From positions 1,798,001 to 1,862,000 of the forward strand of contig NZ_CP109013.1 in NCBI RefSeq assembly GCF_036226745.1: a DNA stretch of 64,000 nt, in the 5' to 3' direction. The notes under the pieces were generated by a model, which saw only the letters and a program-made list of their open reading frames with translations, did not search any database and was not told where the DNA came from. Made by a program: the position numbers and the translations under genes. Of the stretch, positions 33,378 through 41,522 are shown piece after piece. The DNA comes from Streptomyces sp. NBC_00683 (GTDB lineage: Bacteria; Actinomycetota; Actinomycetes; Streptomycetales; Streptomycetaceae). Numbering within the stretch: the stretch's first letter is position 1; each line of letters begins with the position of its first letter.

Positions 33378-33755
33378 CTACTCACCCTTGGTACCGTCTT
33401 CGCGGTTGAGGTAGTTGTAGACGGTGAAGCGGCTGACGCCCAGGGCGCCCGCCACGGTCTCCACGCCGTGCCGTACGGCGAAGGCACCGCGTGCCTCCAG
33501 AGTCCGCACGATCCGCTGTTTGGTCTTGCGGTCCAGGTCGGCGAGCGGCATCCCGTGCCGCCGCTCCATTCCGGCCAGGATGTGGTCGAGCGAGTCGGAG
33601 AGCTGCGGGAGCCGCACGGCTATGACGTCCTCCCCCTCCCAGGCGAGCACCACATCGTCGGCCTGCGCCTGCTCGGGGCCGAGCAGCTCGGCGCCCATGG
33701 CGTCCACGAGCGGCTTCACCGCGGCGACCAGGGGGTGCTCCCCCTGTCCGGTCAC
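33378..33755 (-). CDS. Small helix-turn-helix protein (DauR/YheO-type HTH)
   Basis: A 125-residue protein. The C-terminal half is KTKQRIVRTLEARGAFAVRHGVETVAGALGVSRFTVYNYLNRE, matching the DauR-type HTH domain (PF13309 as I recall it) with its GVSRxTVYxYL recognition helix. The first 60 residues (HPLVAAVKPLVDAMGAELLG...VVLAWEGEDVIAVRLPQ) may be a small dimerisation or sensor module; the PAS-like domain usual in YheO is absent. The GTG at 33755 overlaps the upstream stop (GTGA). Lying directly before the uricase operon, it is a candidate regulator of it, which is inference. Confidence 0.8.
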   Translation of the reverse strand: MTGQGEHPLVAAVKPLVDAMGAELLGPEQAQADDVVLAWEGEDVIAVRLPQLSDSLDHILAGMERRHGMPLADLDRKTKQRIVRTLEARGAFAVRHGVETVAGALGVSRFTVYNYLNREDGTKGE

Positions 33756-34003
33756 GGGGTGTCCTCCCCGATCACGTTGACCTGGAGCGACACCCGGGTG
33801 GCACCCGAGGCCAGGGCCTTGCGCAGCAGGGAGTCCACGGCCGTGAGGACCTGGTCGGCGCCGCCCTCGGCCGTGTTGCCGAACGGTCCGACATCCACCG
33901 AGTCCAGCTCGGCCGTCCGGATCACCTCGCGGGCCACCACCGCATGGGCGGGCGCCTCGTCGAGATCGAAGGGCTCGGTGGTGAATTCCACCCTCAAGCG
34001 CAC
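33752..34003 (-). CDS. MTH1187/YkoF-like small protein
   Basis: An 83-residue protein: RVEFTTEPFDLDEAPAHAVVAREVIRTAELDSVDVGPFGNTAEGGADQVLTAVDSLLRKALASGATRVSLQVNVIGED. The order beta-alpha-beta, GPFGNTAEG loop, helix, then GATRVSLQVNV resembles the MTH1187/YkoF (thiamine-binding, PF01910-like) ferredoxin fold, in which GPxGTxxEG precedes the helix. This is a motif-level impression. It overlaps the HTH gene by 4 bp, so the two are co-translated. It may be a small-molecule sensor for the HTH partner; that is inference. Confidence 0.7.
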   Translation of the reverse strand: MRLRVEFTTEPFDLDEAPAHAVVAREVIRTAELDSVDVGPFGNTAEGGADQVLTAVDSLLRKALASGATRVSLQVNVIGEDTP

Positions 34004-34073
34004 TGTGCCTCCCTCATGTCCCCGCCGCGGTCGTCTGCTCGCACGGCTGGCTCCCGACCCTAAGGCACGGCGG

Positions 34074-34916
34074 TCAGGAGCCCGACTGGATGTCCCCGCG
34101 GGTGGAGGAGCTGATCGGGTCGCCGTGCGCGAAGTCGCCGGGCGGGATGCCGGGGTGGTGCCCGTCCCTGACCAGCCCCGCGGCGGCGGCCGCCGGACCG
34201 AGCGCGAGCCGGGAGACGATCCGGTACCGGTCGCCCCGGTAGACGGAGTGGACGTACTCCACGGGCCGGCCGGCGGTGTCCGAGGTCAGCCGCTCGAAGA
34301 GGAGCGCCGGGGACAGTTCCGGAACCTCCAGGAGCCGCGCCTCCGCCCGGGTGACGACGGTGGGCTCGATGGCCTGGACCGCCTCGTGGACGTGCACTCC
34401 GTGGGTGTCCCGCAGGTGCTCGTACAGGTCGCCGCTCTCCAGCTCGTGGGCCGACAGGCCGGGGACGAACGCCGCCCTGATGTGCAGGTGCTCGATGGCC
34501 ATCGGCGCCCCGTCGACCAGGCGCAGCCGGGCGACGTACACGATCTCCTCGGCGGGCGACATCCGCAGCTTGCGGCCGACCCGGGCGCCGGCCTGGAGGG
34601 TGGTGAACTCCAGCAGGCGGCTCGACCACGCCCCGGCCGCCTGCGGGACGCCCAGGGCGAGGTCGGCGGAGACGAGCTCCTGGGTGATCTTCTCGGGTGC
34701 GACGAACATGCCGCGGCCGTGTTCGCGGACCAGGAGCCCGGCGGCCACGAGCTCGTCGATCGCGGCGCGCACCGTGGGCCTGGACACGCCGAGCAGGGTG
34801 CAGAGGGCGCGCTCGGAGGGAATGGCGTCCCCGGGACTGCGCGACTCGATGAGCTCGAGGACGGCGTCGCGGGCCCGCTCCCGTTTGAGCACCGTCCCCG
34901 GTACGTCGTCTGCCAT
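34074..34916 (-). CDS. GntR/HutC-family regulator
   Basis: A 280-residue regulator. The N-terminal winged helix is VLELIESRSPGDAIPSERALCTLLGVSRPTVRAAIDELVAAGLLVREHGRGMFVAPE, canonical GntR. The C-terminal UTRA domain includes VGRKLRMSPAEEIVYVARLRLVDGAPMAIEHLHIRAAFVPGL and VEYVHSVYRGDRYRIVSRL. It belongs to the same type as DasR and other amino-sugar regulators. GGAGGGTG lies before the ATG at 34916. It is divergent from a sugar ABC importer-hexosaminidase operon and probably controls it through the TGGTC-rich region between; the effector is likely a phosphosugar. Confidence 0.92.
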   Translation of the reverse strand: MADDVPGTVLKRERARDAVLELIESRSPGDAIPSERALCTLLGVSRPTVRAAIDELVAAGLLVREHGRGMFVAPEKITQELVSADLALGVPQAAGAWSSRLLEFTTLQAGARVGRKLRMSPAEEIVYVARLRLVDGAPMAIEHLHIRAAFVPGLSAHELESGDLYEHLRDTHGVHVHEAVQAIEPTVVTRAEARLLEVPELSPALLFERLTSDTAGRPVEYVHSVYRGDRYRIVSRLALGPAAAAAGLVRDGHHPGIPPGDFAHGDPISSSTRGDIQSGS

Positions 34917-35166
34917 GCCTTCACCCTCCTGACGTCAGGTTTCACCTGACCAGTTGACCAACAGGCTCTCACTGGTCAGGGCAGTGTAGCCGCCCTTTAC
35001 GAGAAGGACAGAGGACTCCGGCACTCAGAGATCATCAAGACCCCTTTGTACACAAGGGGTTGACGGCCCCATTGGTCTATGCCACCTTCATCCACCACCA
35101 AGAGGTGAGCTGTCCAGTGGGCTTCACTGGTCAGGTGGTCAGGTCCTGTTCTCGTTGAGGTGAACC
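34917..35166. promoter_or_regulatory. Divergent control region of the GntR gene and sugar ABC operon
   Basis: There is no gene in these 250 bp. ACTGGTCAGG occurs twice forward (near 34971 and 35126) and once inverted (CCTGACCAGT, near 34945). ATTGGTCTATGCCACC near 35071 resembles DasR-type sites built from TGGTC half-sites. A 21-bp imperfect palindrome with ACCCCTT/AAGGGGT arms spans 35040-35060. These are candidate sites for the adjacent GntR protein or DasR. Confidence 0.6.
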
Positions 35167-36432
35167 GTGAAGTACCGCTTGCTTGCCGGTGGTTGCGCGC
35201 TTGTGATGGCCGCCGCCCTCAGTGCCTGTAGTTCCTCCTCGGACGACGCCGGTGAGGCCGGTGGTGTGACGACGGTCGACGTCTGGCTGATGCGCGACAG
35301 CGTCTCGGCCGCTTTCCAGAAGGAGTTCGTCGCGGGCTTCGAGGCCCAGCACCCGGAGATCAAGGTCAAGGTCCAGATCCAGGAGTGGGACGGGATCGGG
35401 CAGAAGATCACCGCGGCGCTGGCCAGCAACGACGCCCCGGACGTGATCGAGGCGGGCAACACCCAGGTGGCTCAGTTCGCCGAGAGCGGCGGGCTGCTGG
35501 ACCTCAGCGACAAGAAGGACGAGCTGAACGGGAAGGACTGGCTGAAGGGCCTGGCCGAGCCCGGCTCGTACAAGGGGAAGCAGTACGGGATCCCCTACTA
35601 CGCGGCCAACCGGGTCGTCATCTACCGCACGGACCTGTTCGAGAAGGCCGGGGTCGACGCCGCCTCCATCACCACGCGTGAGCAGTGGATCGCTGCCACC
35701 ACCAAGCTCAACAAGGGCGGCACGCAGGGCATTTACCTGCCCGGACAGCTCTGGTACGCGCTGGGCGGCTTCATCTGGGACGAGGGCGGCGACTTCGCCA
35801 CCGAGTCCGGTGGCAGCTGGAAGGGCGCGCTGGACTCGCCCGAGGCGCTGCGCGGCATGGAGTTCTACGCCCAGCTCCAGGCACTCGGCAAGGGTCCCAA
35901 GGACTCCGACGAGGACGATCCGCCGCAGGCCGAGGTGATGGCGCAGGGGCAGGTGGCCCAGGTGATCTCCACTCCGGGCGGGGCGAACGTGGTCATGGAG
36001 AACAACCCGGAGCTCAAGGGAAAGCTCGGCTTCTTCCCGATCCCGGGCAAGACGGCCGGCACTCCGGGCGCGGTGTTCACCGGGGGATCCGATCTGGTCG
36101 TGCCCGCCGCGGCCGGCCACCCCGACGAGGCGCTGACGTTCATCAAGGAACTCACGGGCGACGCCTGGCAGAAGAAGCTCGCCGTGGCCATGAGCTATGT
36201 GCCCAACCGGACCACGCTGGCCTCGTCCGTGGCCGGTGACCCGGGCGCCTCCGCGATGGCGGTCGGCGCGGCGAACGGCCATGCGACGCCCAACACGCCC
36301 GGCTGGGCAGCGGTCGAGGCCGAGAACCCGATCAAGGACTACATGACCGCGGTCCTCACCGGCAAGAACGCCGCGGCGGAGGCCGCCAAGGCCTCGGCGG
36401 ACATCACCAGGGCCATGAACGCCGGCTCCTGA
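35167..36432 (+). CDS. Sugar ABC transporter substrate-binding lipoprotein
   Basis: A 421-residue extracellular solute-binding protein (MalE/UgpB class). The signal ends in the lipobox LSAC followed by a serine cluster. TTVDVWLMRDSVSAAFQKEFVAGFEAQHPEIKVKVQIQEWDG is the typical opening lobe. APDVIEAGNTQVAQFAESGGLLDLS, GIPYYAANRVVIYRTDLFEKAG, GGSDLVVPAAAGHPDEALTFIKELTG and NTPGWAAVE follow. The resemblance is to Streptomyces amino-sugar binders such as NgcE, so N-acetylglucosamine oligomers are a likely ligand, also because GH20 follows. The GTG at 35167 has GAGG upstream. It heads the five-gene importer/hydrolase run. Confidence 0.92.
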   Translation: MKYRLLAGGCALVMAAALSACSSSSDDAGEAGGVTTVDVWLMRDSVSAAFQKEFVAGFEAQHPEIKVKVQIQEWDGIGQKITAALASNDAPDVIEAGNTQVAQFAESGGLLDLSDKKDELNGKDWLKGLAEPGSYKGKQYGIPYYAANRVVIYRTDLFEKAGVDAASITTREQWIAATTKLNKGGTQGIYLPGQLWYALGGFIWDEGGDFATESGGSWKGALDSPEALRGMEFYAQLQALGKGPKDSDEDDPPQAEVMAQGQVAQVISTPGGANVVMENNPELKGKLGFFPIPGKTAGTPGAVFTGGSDLVVPAAAGHPDEALTFIKELTGDAWQKKLAVAMSYVPNRTTLASSVAGDPGASAMAVGAANGHATPNTPGWAAVEAENPIKDYMTAVLTGKNAAAEAAKASADITRAMNAGS

Positions 36433-36481
36433 CCCCGCCCGCTTCCGCCCTGCCCTTCCCCTCACCGAAAGGAGGCCTGCC

Positions 36482-37447
36482 GTGCCGGTCGTCCGTGAAC
36501 GGACCGCACCACGCGTCCATCATCCCGCGGGAGCACCGCCGGGGCGGCGGCCCCGCCCCTCGCGCAACCTCTGGCCGTACGCCCTGATCGCCCCCGCGAT
36601 CGGCGGCATGCTCTACCTGCTCGTGTACCCGCTCGCGCGGGCCGTGCTGATCTCGCTGCAGGACTTCCGGCTCCGCCAGCTGATCAGCGGGGACGCGGAG
36701 TTCGTCGGACTGCGGAACTACCGGACGCTGCTGTCCGACCCGCGGTTCTGGGAGGTGGTCGGCCGCACCTTCGTGTTCATGGCCGTCAACGTCGTACTGA
36801 TCATGGTCATCTCCACCCTGGTCGCGCTGATGACGGAGCGGCTCGGCCGGGCGGGGCGCACAGCGGTGCTCTGTGCGCTGGTGCTCGCCTGGGCCATGCC
36901 GGTGGTCGCGGCCACCACGGTCTTCCAGTGGCTGTTCCACTCCGAGTTCGGCATCGTCAACTGGTTGCTGACCTCGCTCGGCTTCGGCTCGTTCGACCGC
37001 TACCCGTGGTTCGCGAACGGTACGGCGGCCTTCGTGATCCTGGTGGTACTCATCGTCTGGCAGTCCGTGCCGTTCGCGGCGATCACCCTCTACTCGGCGC
37101 TCACCACCGTCCCGGCCGAGCTCTACGAGTCGGCCCGGCTGGACGGTGCGTCCGGCGTCCGGATCTTCCGCTCGGTCACCTTCCCGATGCTCCGGCCGAT
37201 CTTCATGCTGGTCTTCTCGCTCGAGGTGATCTGGACGTTCAAGGCGTTCGTCCAGATCTGGGTGATGACCCGCGGCGGTCCCGGCGACTCCACCACGATC
37301 CTGCCCGTGTACGCGGTCCAGACGGCGCTCTCCAGCCAGCGCTACGACCTGGGGTCCGCCGCTTCGATGGTCACCGTGGTGCTGATGTCCGGGGTGCTCG
37401 TCCTCTACTTCCGCCAGATGTTCCGCCAGGAGGACGAACTCCGATGA
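36482..37447 (+). CDS. Sugar ABC transporter permease 1
   Basis: A 321-residue inner-membrane permease of the MalF/UgpA class with six spans, beginning LWPYALIAPAIGGMLYLLVYPLARAVLISL. The coupling EAA motif is ESARLDGASGVRIFRSVTFPMLRP. The following FSLEVIWTFKAFVQIWVMTRGGPGDSTTILPVYAV is typical of this class. The GTG at 36482 has an excellent AAAGGAGG site. The last bases overlap permease 2 (ATGA, 37444-37447). No ATPase is encoded nearby; Streptomyces sugar importers commonly share the MsiK ATPase. Confidence 0.94.
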   Translation: MPVVRERTAPRVHHPAGAPPGRRPRPSRNLWPYALIAPAIGGMLYLLVYPLARAVLISLQDFRLRQLISGDAEFVGLRNYRTLLSDPRFWEVVGRTFVFMAVNVVLIMVISTLVALMTERLGRAGRTAVLCALVLAWAMPVVAATTVFQWLFHSEFGIVNWLLTSLGFGSFDRYPWFANGTAAFVILVVLIVWQSVPFAAITLYSALTTVPAELYESARLDGASGVRIFRSVTFPMLRPIFMLVFSLEVIWTFKAFVQIWVMTRGGPGDSTTILPVYAVQTALSSQRYDLGSAASMVTVVLMSGVLVLYFRQMFRQEDELR

Positions 37448-38283
37448 CCCTGCTACGCCCCCGGATCCGGCGGATCCCGCTCAACGCCGCCGCTGTCGTG
37501 ACCGTCGTCGTCTGCCTCTTCCCGGTGTACTGGATGATCTCGACGGCCTTCAAGCCGTCCCGGGACATCCAGTCGGCCGACCCGCAGCTCGTTCCGTACA
37601 CCTGGACGCTGGACCACTTCCGACGGGCCGTGCAGGCCGACGGGTTCGAGCTGTTCTGGCGCAACAGCATCCTGGTCACGCTCGGCGCGGTGCTGCTGGC
37701 GCTGGTCGTGGCGCTCGGGTCGGCGTTCGCCGTGGCCAGGATGAGGTGGAAGGGCCGGCGCCAGTTCATGCTGCTGGTCTTCATCGCCCAGATGGCGCCC
37801 TGGGAGTCGTTGATCATCCCCATCTACATCATCTCCCGCGACACGGACATGCTCGACCGGCTGCCGACGCTGACCCTGGTCTACTTCATGATCACGCTGC
37901 CGTTCACGATCGTGGTGCTGCGGGGCTTCATCGCGACCATCCCGCCCGAGCTGGAGGAGGCGGCGCAGGTCGACGGCTGCACCCGGACCGGCGCCTTTCG
38001 GCGAGTGGCGCTGCCCCTGCTCGCTCCCGGCCTGATGGCCACCTCGCTCTTCGGATTCATCACCGCCTGGAACGAGTTCGCGTACGCCAACTTCCTGATC
38101 ATCAAGCAGCAGGACAACCGCACCCTGCCGGTCTGGCTGTCGTCCTTCCAGAACACCTTCGGCACGGACTGGGGCGCCACCATGGCCGCCTCCACGCTCT
38201 TCGCCCTGCCCGCGCTGGTCATCTTTCTGCTCCTCCAGCGCCATGTCACCTCCGGCTTCGCGGCCGGCGCCGTCAAGGGCTGA
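37444..38283 (+). CDS. Sugar ABC transporter permease 2
   Basis: A 279-residue permease of the MalG/UgpE class with six spans. It has the characteristic opening NAAAVVTVVVCLFPVYWMISTAFKPSRDIQ and the EAA motif EEAAQVDGCTRTGAFRRVALPLLAPGLMAT, then ITAWNEFAYANFLIIKQQDNRTLPVWL. It starts within the permease 1 stop by a 4-bp overlap and pairs with it to form the channel. A hexosaminidase gene starts 50 bp downstream, so imported substrate is probably an amino-sugar oligomer. Confidence 0.95.
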   Translation: MTLLRPRIRRIPLNAAAVVTVVVCLFPVYWMISTAFKPSRDIQSADPQLVPYTWTLDHFRRAVQADGFELFWRNSILVTLGAVLLALVVALGSAFAVARMRWKGRRQFMLLVFIAQMAPWESLIIPIYIISRDTDMLDRLPTLTLVYFMITLPFTIVVLRGFIATIPPELEEAAQVDGCTRTGAFRRVALPLLAPGLMATSLFGFITAWNEFAYANFLIIKQQDNRTLPVWLSSFQNTFGTDWGATMAASTLFALPALVIFLLLQRHVTSGFAAGAVKG

Positions 38284-38333
38284 CCCCCGTCGCCGTACCG
38301 CGAACCGCCCGAGATCCGAATCCGGAGGCCCCC

Positions 38334-39896
38334 ATGCCCGCATCACGCCCCGAGCTCTCCCTCGTACCCCGGCCCCGCAAGGTCTCGCCCCGCCCCGGCC
38401 GCTTCGTCCTCGACGCCGGCACCTGCGTCCGTGCCCTGCCGGGCACCGAAGCGGCGGCCGAGCTGCTGCGTACGCTGCTCGGCCCGGCCACCGGCCTGCC
38501 GCTGGCCCCCGCGGCCGACGGCCGGATCGTCCTGGCGCTCGACCCGCAGCTCGGCGGGCTCGGCGAGGAGGGGTACGGCCTCACCGTCGGACCGCAGGCG
38601 CTTCTGCTGCGCGCCGCCCGGCCGACCGGACTGCTCCGCGGGGTGCAGACGATCCGTCAGCTGCTGCCCCCCGAAGCCCTTTCGGGCGGTGCGCGGGCCG
38701 CGTCCTGGGAGCTGCCGTGCGTCGAGATCAGCGATGTGCCGCGCTACCCGTGGCGCGGCGCGATGCTCGATGTGGCCCGGCACTTCCAGCCCGTGTCGTA
38801 TCTGCGCCGGTACGTCGACCTCCTGGCCTTCCACAAACTCAACACGCTCCATCTGCACCTCACCGACGACCAGGGCTGGCGCATGCCGGTGGACGCCTTT
38901 CCGCGGCTGACCTCGGTGGGGAGCCACCGGGCCGAGTCGCTGTCCGACGGTGTCCCGCACTCGGGGGCGTACACCAAGCAGGAGCTGCGGGACCTGGTCG
39001 GCCACGCCGCGGCCCGCGGGGTGACGGTCGTACCCGAGATCGAGATGCCCGGTCATGTGCGCGCGGCCCTCGCCGCCTACCCCGAGCTGGGCAACCACCC
39101 GGGCCGGAGTCTCGATGTCTGGACCGAATGGGGCGTCTGCGACACCGTGCTCGGCGTCCACGAGCAGGTCTTCGACTTCTGCCGGACGGTGCTGGAGGAG
39201 GTCATGGACGTCTTCCCGTCCCCGTACATCCACATCGGCGGCGAGGAGTGCCCGACCACCGAATGGGAGAACAGCCCCGCGGCCCGTGACCGGGCGGCGG
39301 CCGAGGGGCTCGCCGGTCCCGGGGCGCTGCACGGCTGGTTCATGGGCCGCATCGGGTCGTTCCTCGTGGAGCGGGGGCGCAGGCCCACCGGCTGGGCCGA
39401 GACCGGCACCGAACTCCCCCTCGACTTCACGGTGATGACCTGGCGCGACCCGGCCCACGCCCGTGCCGCCGCCCGCCGCGGCCACCGGGTGGTGAGCGCG
39501 CATCACCGTGCCACGTACCTCGACTACGCCCAGTCCACGGATCCGGGCGAGCCGCCCGCGCAGCCGGGAGACCCCGTCGGTCTGCACACCGTGTACGGCA
39601 ACGAGCCGGCGCCGGAGGACTGGGAGGCCGGCGAGGCCGAGCTGGTCCTGGGCACCCAGGCGCAGTTGTGGACCGAGTACGTGCGGACGCAGGACCGGAT
39701 CGAGTACCTCACCTACCCCCGCCTGTGCGCCCTGGCCGACCGCGCCTGGTCCGGCAGCGGCGGTGACTGGCCGGGGTTCGTCGAGCGCCTGCGCCACCAC
39801 ACCGCGCGGCTGGACGCCCTCGGTGTCCCCTACCACCCCCTGACCCCGCGGTCCCTCATGACCGCCTCCGCAGGTACAGCGCCATCCCCTCGGTAG
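38334..39896 (+). CDS. Beta-N-acetylhexosaminidase, GH20
   Basis: A 520-residue glycosidase that removes terminal N-acetylglucosamine from chitin-type oligomers. It has an N-terminal GH20b domain (VPRPRKVSPRPGRFVLDAG) and the GH20 barrel: YPWRGAMLDVARHFQPVSYLRRYVDLLAFHKLNTLHLHLTDDQGWRM, VTVVPEIEMPGHVRAALAAYPELGN and YIHIGGEECPTTEWE. The usual catalytic GGDE pair appears as GGEE here, with Glu in place of the assisting Asp. There is no evident signal peptide, which fits hydrolysis inside the cell after import. GGAGG precedes the ATG at 38334. It follows the two permease genes in one operon. Confidence 0.93.
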   Translation: MPASRPELSLVPRPRKVSPRPGRFVLDAGTCVRALPGTEAAAELLRTLLGPATGLPLAPAADGRIVLALDPQLGGLGEEGYGLTVGPQALLLRAARPTGLLRGVQTIRQLLPPEALSGGARAASWELPCVEISDVPRYPWRGAMLDVARHFQPVSYLRRYVDLLAFHKLNTLHLHLTDDQGWRMPVDAFPRLTSVGSHRAESLSDGVPHSGAYTKQELRDLVGHAAARGVTVVPEIEMPGHVRAALAAYPELGNHPGRSLDVWTEWGVCDTVLGVHEQVFDFCRTVLEEVMDVFPSPYIHIGGEECPTTEWENSPAARDRAAAEGLAGPGALHGWFMGRIGSFLVERGRRPTGWAETGTELPLDFTVMTWRDPAHARAAARRGHRVVSAHHRATYLDYAQSTDPGEPPAQPGDPVGLHTVYGNEPAPEDWEAGEAELVLGTQAQLWTEYVRTQDRIEYLTYPRLCALADRAWSGSGGDWPGFVERLRHHTARLDALGVPYHPLTPRSLMTASAGTAPSPR

Positions 39897-39933
39897 CTCA
39901 ATCCCCCACCACTGTTCCGGAGAGGAACATCCC

Positions 39934-41367
39934 ATGAGGAAGATCGACAGGAGCCGGCTCCGTTCGGCCGCGGCTGCCGCCGTCACCGTGGCGCTGGGCT
40001 GCACCGCCCTCGCCGCCGTCCCCTCGACCGCCGGCGCCGCTGCCGCTGCCGACGGGCTCGTCGTCCAGTACCGCACGAGTGCGTCCGGAGCGACGGCCGA
40101 CCAGAGCGAGCCCTGGCTGAAGGTGCGCAACACCGGCAGTACGAGCGTCCCGCTCAGCAACGTCAAGGTGCGGTACTACTTCAAGGCCGATTCGGCCTCT
40201 ACGGCCTACCGGTTCGCCTGCTCCTGGGCGGTGAAGGGCTGCGGGAACATCACCGGTACGTTCGGGACGCTCGCGAACCCGACGGCAGACGCCGACCGCT
40301 ACCTGGAGATCGCGTTCACCTCGGGCGCGGGCTCCCTGGCCCCCGGTGCGGACACCGGGGACATGCAGCTGCGCTTCCACCGGGCGGACTGGCAGTCGCT
40401 GCGGCAGAGCGACGACTACTCCTTCGGCGCCGAGCGGACCGCGTACGGCGACTGGCCCCGGATCACCGCGCAGCTCGGCGGGGTCACGGCCTGGGGCGAG
40501 GCTCCCGGCGGCAACGGCCCGACGGATCCGACGGATCCCCCCACCGATCCGCCGGCGGACGGGCCCAGGCTGTTCGACGACTTCAACTACAGCGGCCACA
40601 CGGACCCGGGTATCGCCGCGCACGGCTGGAGCGTCCGCTCCAACTCCGGCGGTCCGGGTGTGCCGGGTGCCGTGTGGGCTCCGGAGAACGTCACCTTCAG
40701 CAGCCAGAGCGGCAATTCGGTGATGAACCTGGAGACGTCCACGGCGGGTACCGGCGCCTCGACGGAGCACACGGAGATCCTCACGCAGGCCACGAAGTTC
40801 CGTAACGGCACCTATGCGGCCCGGGTGAAGTTCAGCGACGCCCCCCGGTCCGGGCCCGACGGCGACCACCTCGTCCAGACGTTCTTCACCATCAACGACC
40901 TCAAGGCGCCGATGGCGGACGACTACGCGGAGTACGACTTCGAGTACCTGCCCAACGGCGGCTGGGGCGAGCCGGCCAACATCCTCTACACGACGTCGTG
41001 GGAGACCTACCGCCCCGACCCGTGGGAGGCCGTCAACCAGCACAGCGAGGCGCGGCAGAGCTATGCGGGCTGGCACGACCTGGTGGTGACCATCGACAAC
41101 AGCGCCATCACGTACTACGTCGACGGGCAGCACTTCGGCACGCACGGGGCGGCGTACCTGCCGGAGCGGCCGATGTCGATCAACTTCAACCAGTGGCTGA
41201 TCGACCTGGCGGGCCAGAGCAGCACCACGCCCCGGTCCTACGACCAGCAGGTGGACTACGTCCTGCATGTGAAGGACCAGGTCCTGTCCCCGGCCCAGGT
41301 GTCCGCACTGGTGGGCCAGTACCGGGCGGCGGGCACGACCTTCCAGGACACGGTGCCGGCCGGCTGA
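39934..41367 (+). CDS. Secreted CBM3-GH16 beta-glycosidase
   Basis: A 477-residue exported enzyme. A signal peptide (to about residue 36, STAGAAAAA) is followed by a CBM3-like beta-sandwich (LVVQYRTSASGATADQSEPWLKVRNTGSTSVPLSNVKVRYYF...FHRADWQSLRQSDDYSF). A Pro/Asp/Thr linker (PTDPTDPPTDPP) comes next, then a GH16-type domain with the catalytic motif EYDFEYLPNGGW (E-x-D-x-E). CBM3 usually binds cellulose; GH16 enzymes cleave beta-1,3(4)-glucans and related polymers. GGAGAGG precedes the ATG at 39934. It is the last gene before a strong terminator, 37 bp after GH20. Confidence 0.9.
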   Translation: MRKIDRSRLRSAAAAAVTVALGCTALAAVPSTAGAAAAADGLVVQYRTSASGATADQSEPWLKVRNTGSTSVPLSNVKVRYYFKADSASTAYRFACSWAVKGCGNITGTFGTLANPTADADRYLEIAFTSGAGSLAPGADTGDMQLRFHRADWQSLRQSDDYSFGAERTAYGDWPRITAQLGGVTAWGEAPGGNGPTDPTDPPTDPPADGPRLFDDFNYSGHTDPGIAAHGWSVRSNSGGPGVPGAVWAPENVTFSSQSGNSVMNLETSTAGTGASTEHTEILTQATKFRNGTYAARVKFSDAPRSGPDGDHLVQTFFTINDLKAPMADDYAEYDFEYLPNGGWGEPANILYTTSWETYRPDPWEAVNQHSEARQSYAGWHDLVVTIDNSAITYYVDGQHFGTHGAAYLPERPMSINFNQWLIDLAGQSSTTPRSYDQQVDYVLHVKDQVLSPAQVSALVGQYRAAGTTFQDTVPAG

Positions 41368-41387
41368 CCCGGCGGGTGTGACCGGCG

Positions 41388-41418
41388 GCGGGGTGGAGGC
41401 GGGCGGCCTCCACCCCGC
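41388..41418 (+). terminator. Terminator after the CBM3-GH16 gene
   Basis: GCGGGGTGGAGGC (41388-41400) pairs perfectly with GCCTCCACCCCGC (41406-41418) around a 5-nt loop, 20 nt after the stop. It closes the importer/hydrolase operon. Confidence 0.85.
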
Positions 41419-41447
41419 TTCGGCACGTCCGGAAGTCAGGACGCCTC

Positions 41448-41477
41448 TTGACAGCCCCACCTCCTTCCGGGCAATCT
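41448..41477 (+). promoter_or_regulatory. Possible hyi-glxR promoter
   Basis: TTGACA (41448-41453) and CAATCT (41472-41477) are 18 bp apart. The -35 box is perfect and the -10 box weak. The paired 15-bp boxes begin at the -10 box and extend over the likely start site, a repressor layout. Confidence 0.5.
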
Positions 41478-41512
41478 TCCGTTAAGCAGAAACTAACTTC
41501 CGCAATACGGAA
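41477..41512. promoter_or_regulatory. Paired 15-bp boxes, 21 bp apart, upstream of hyi
   Basis: TTCCGTTAAGCAGAA (41477-41491) and TTCCGCAATACGGAA (41498-41512). The second is a perfect TTCCG-N5-CGGAA palindrome and ends 10 bp before the hyi start, touching its ribosome binding site. Starts are exactly 21 bp apart. Confidence 0.75.
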
Positions 41513-41522
41513 GGAGCGCACT

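Noticed and set aside
41448..41522. Upstream start for hyi
   Set aside because: It would translate through the -10 box and operators; the ATG at 41523 has a good ribosome site and the family N terminus.
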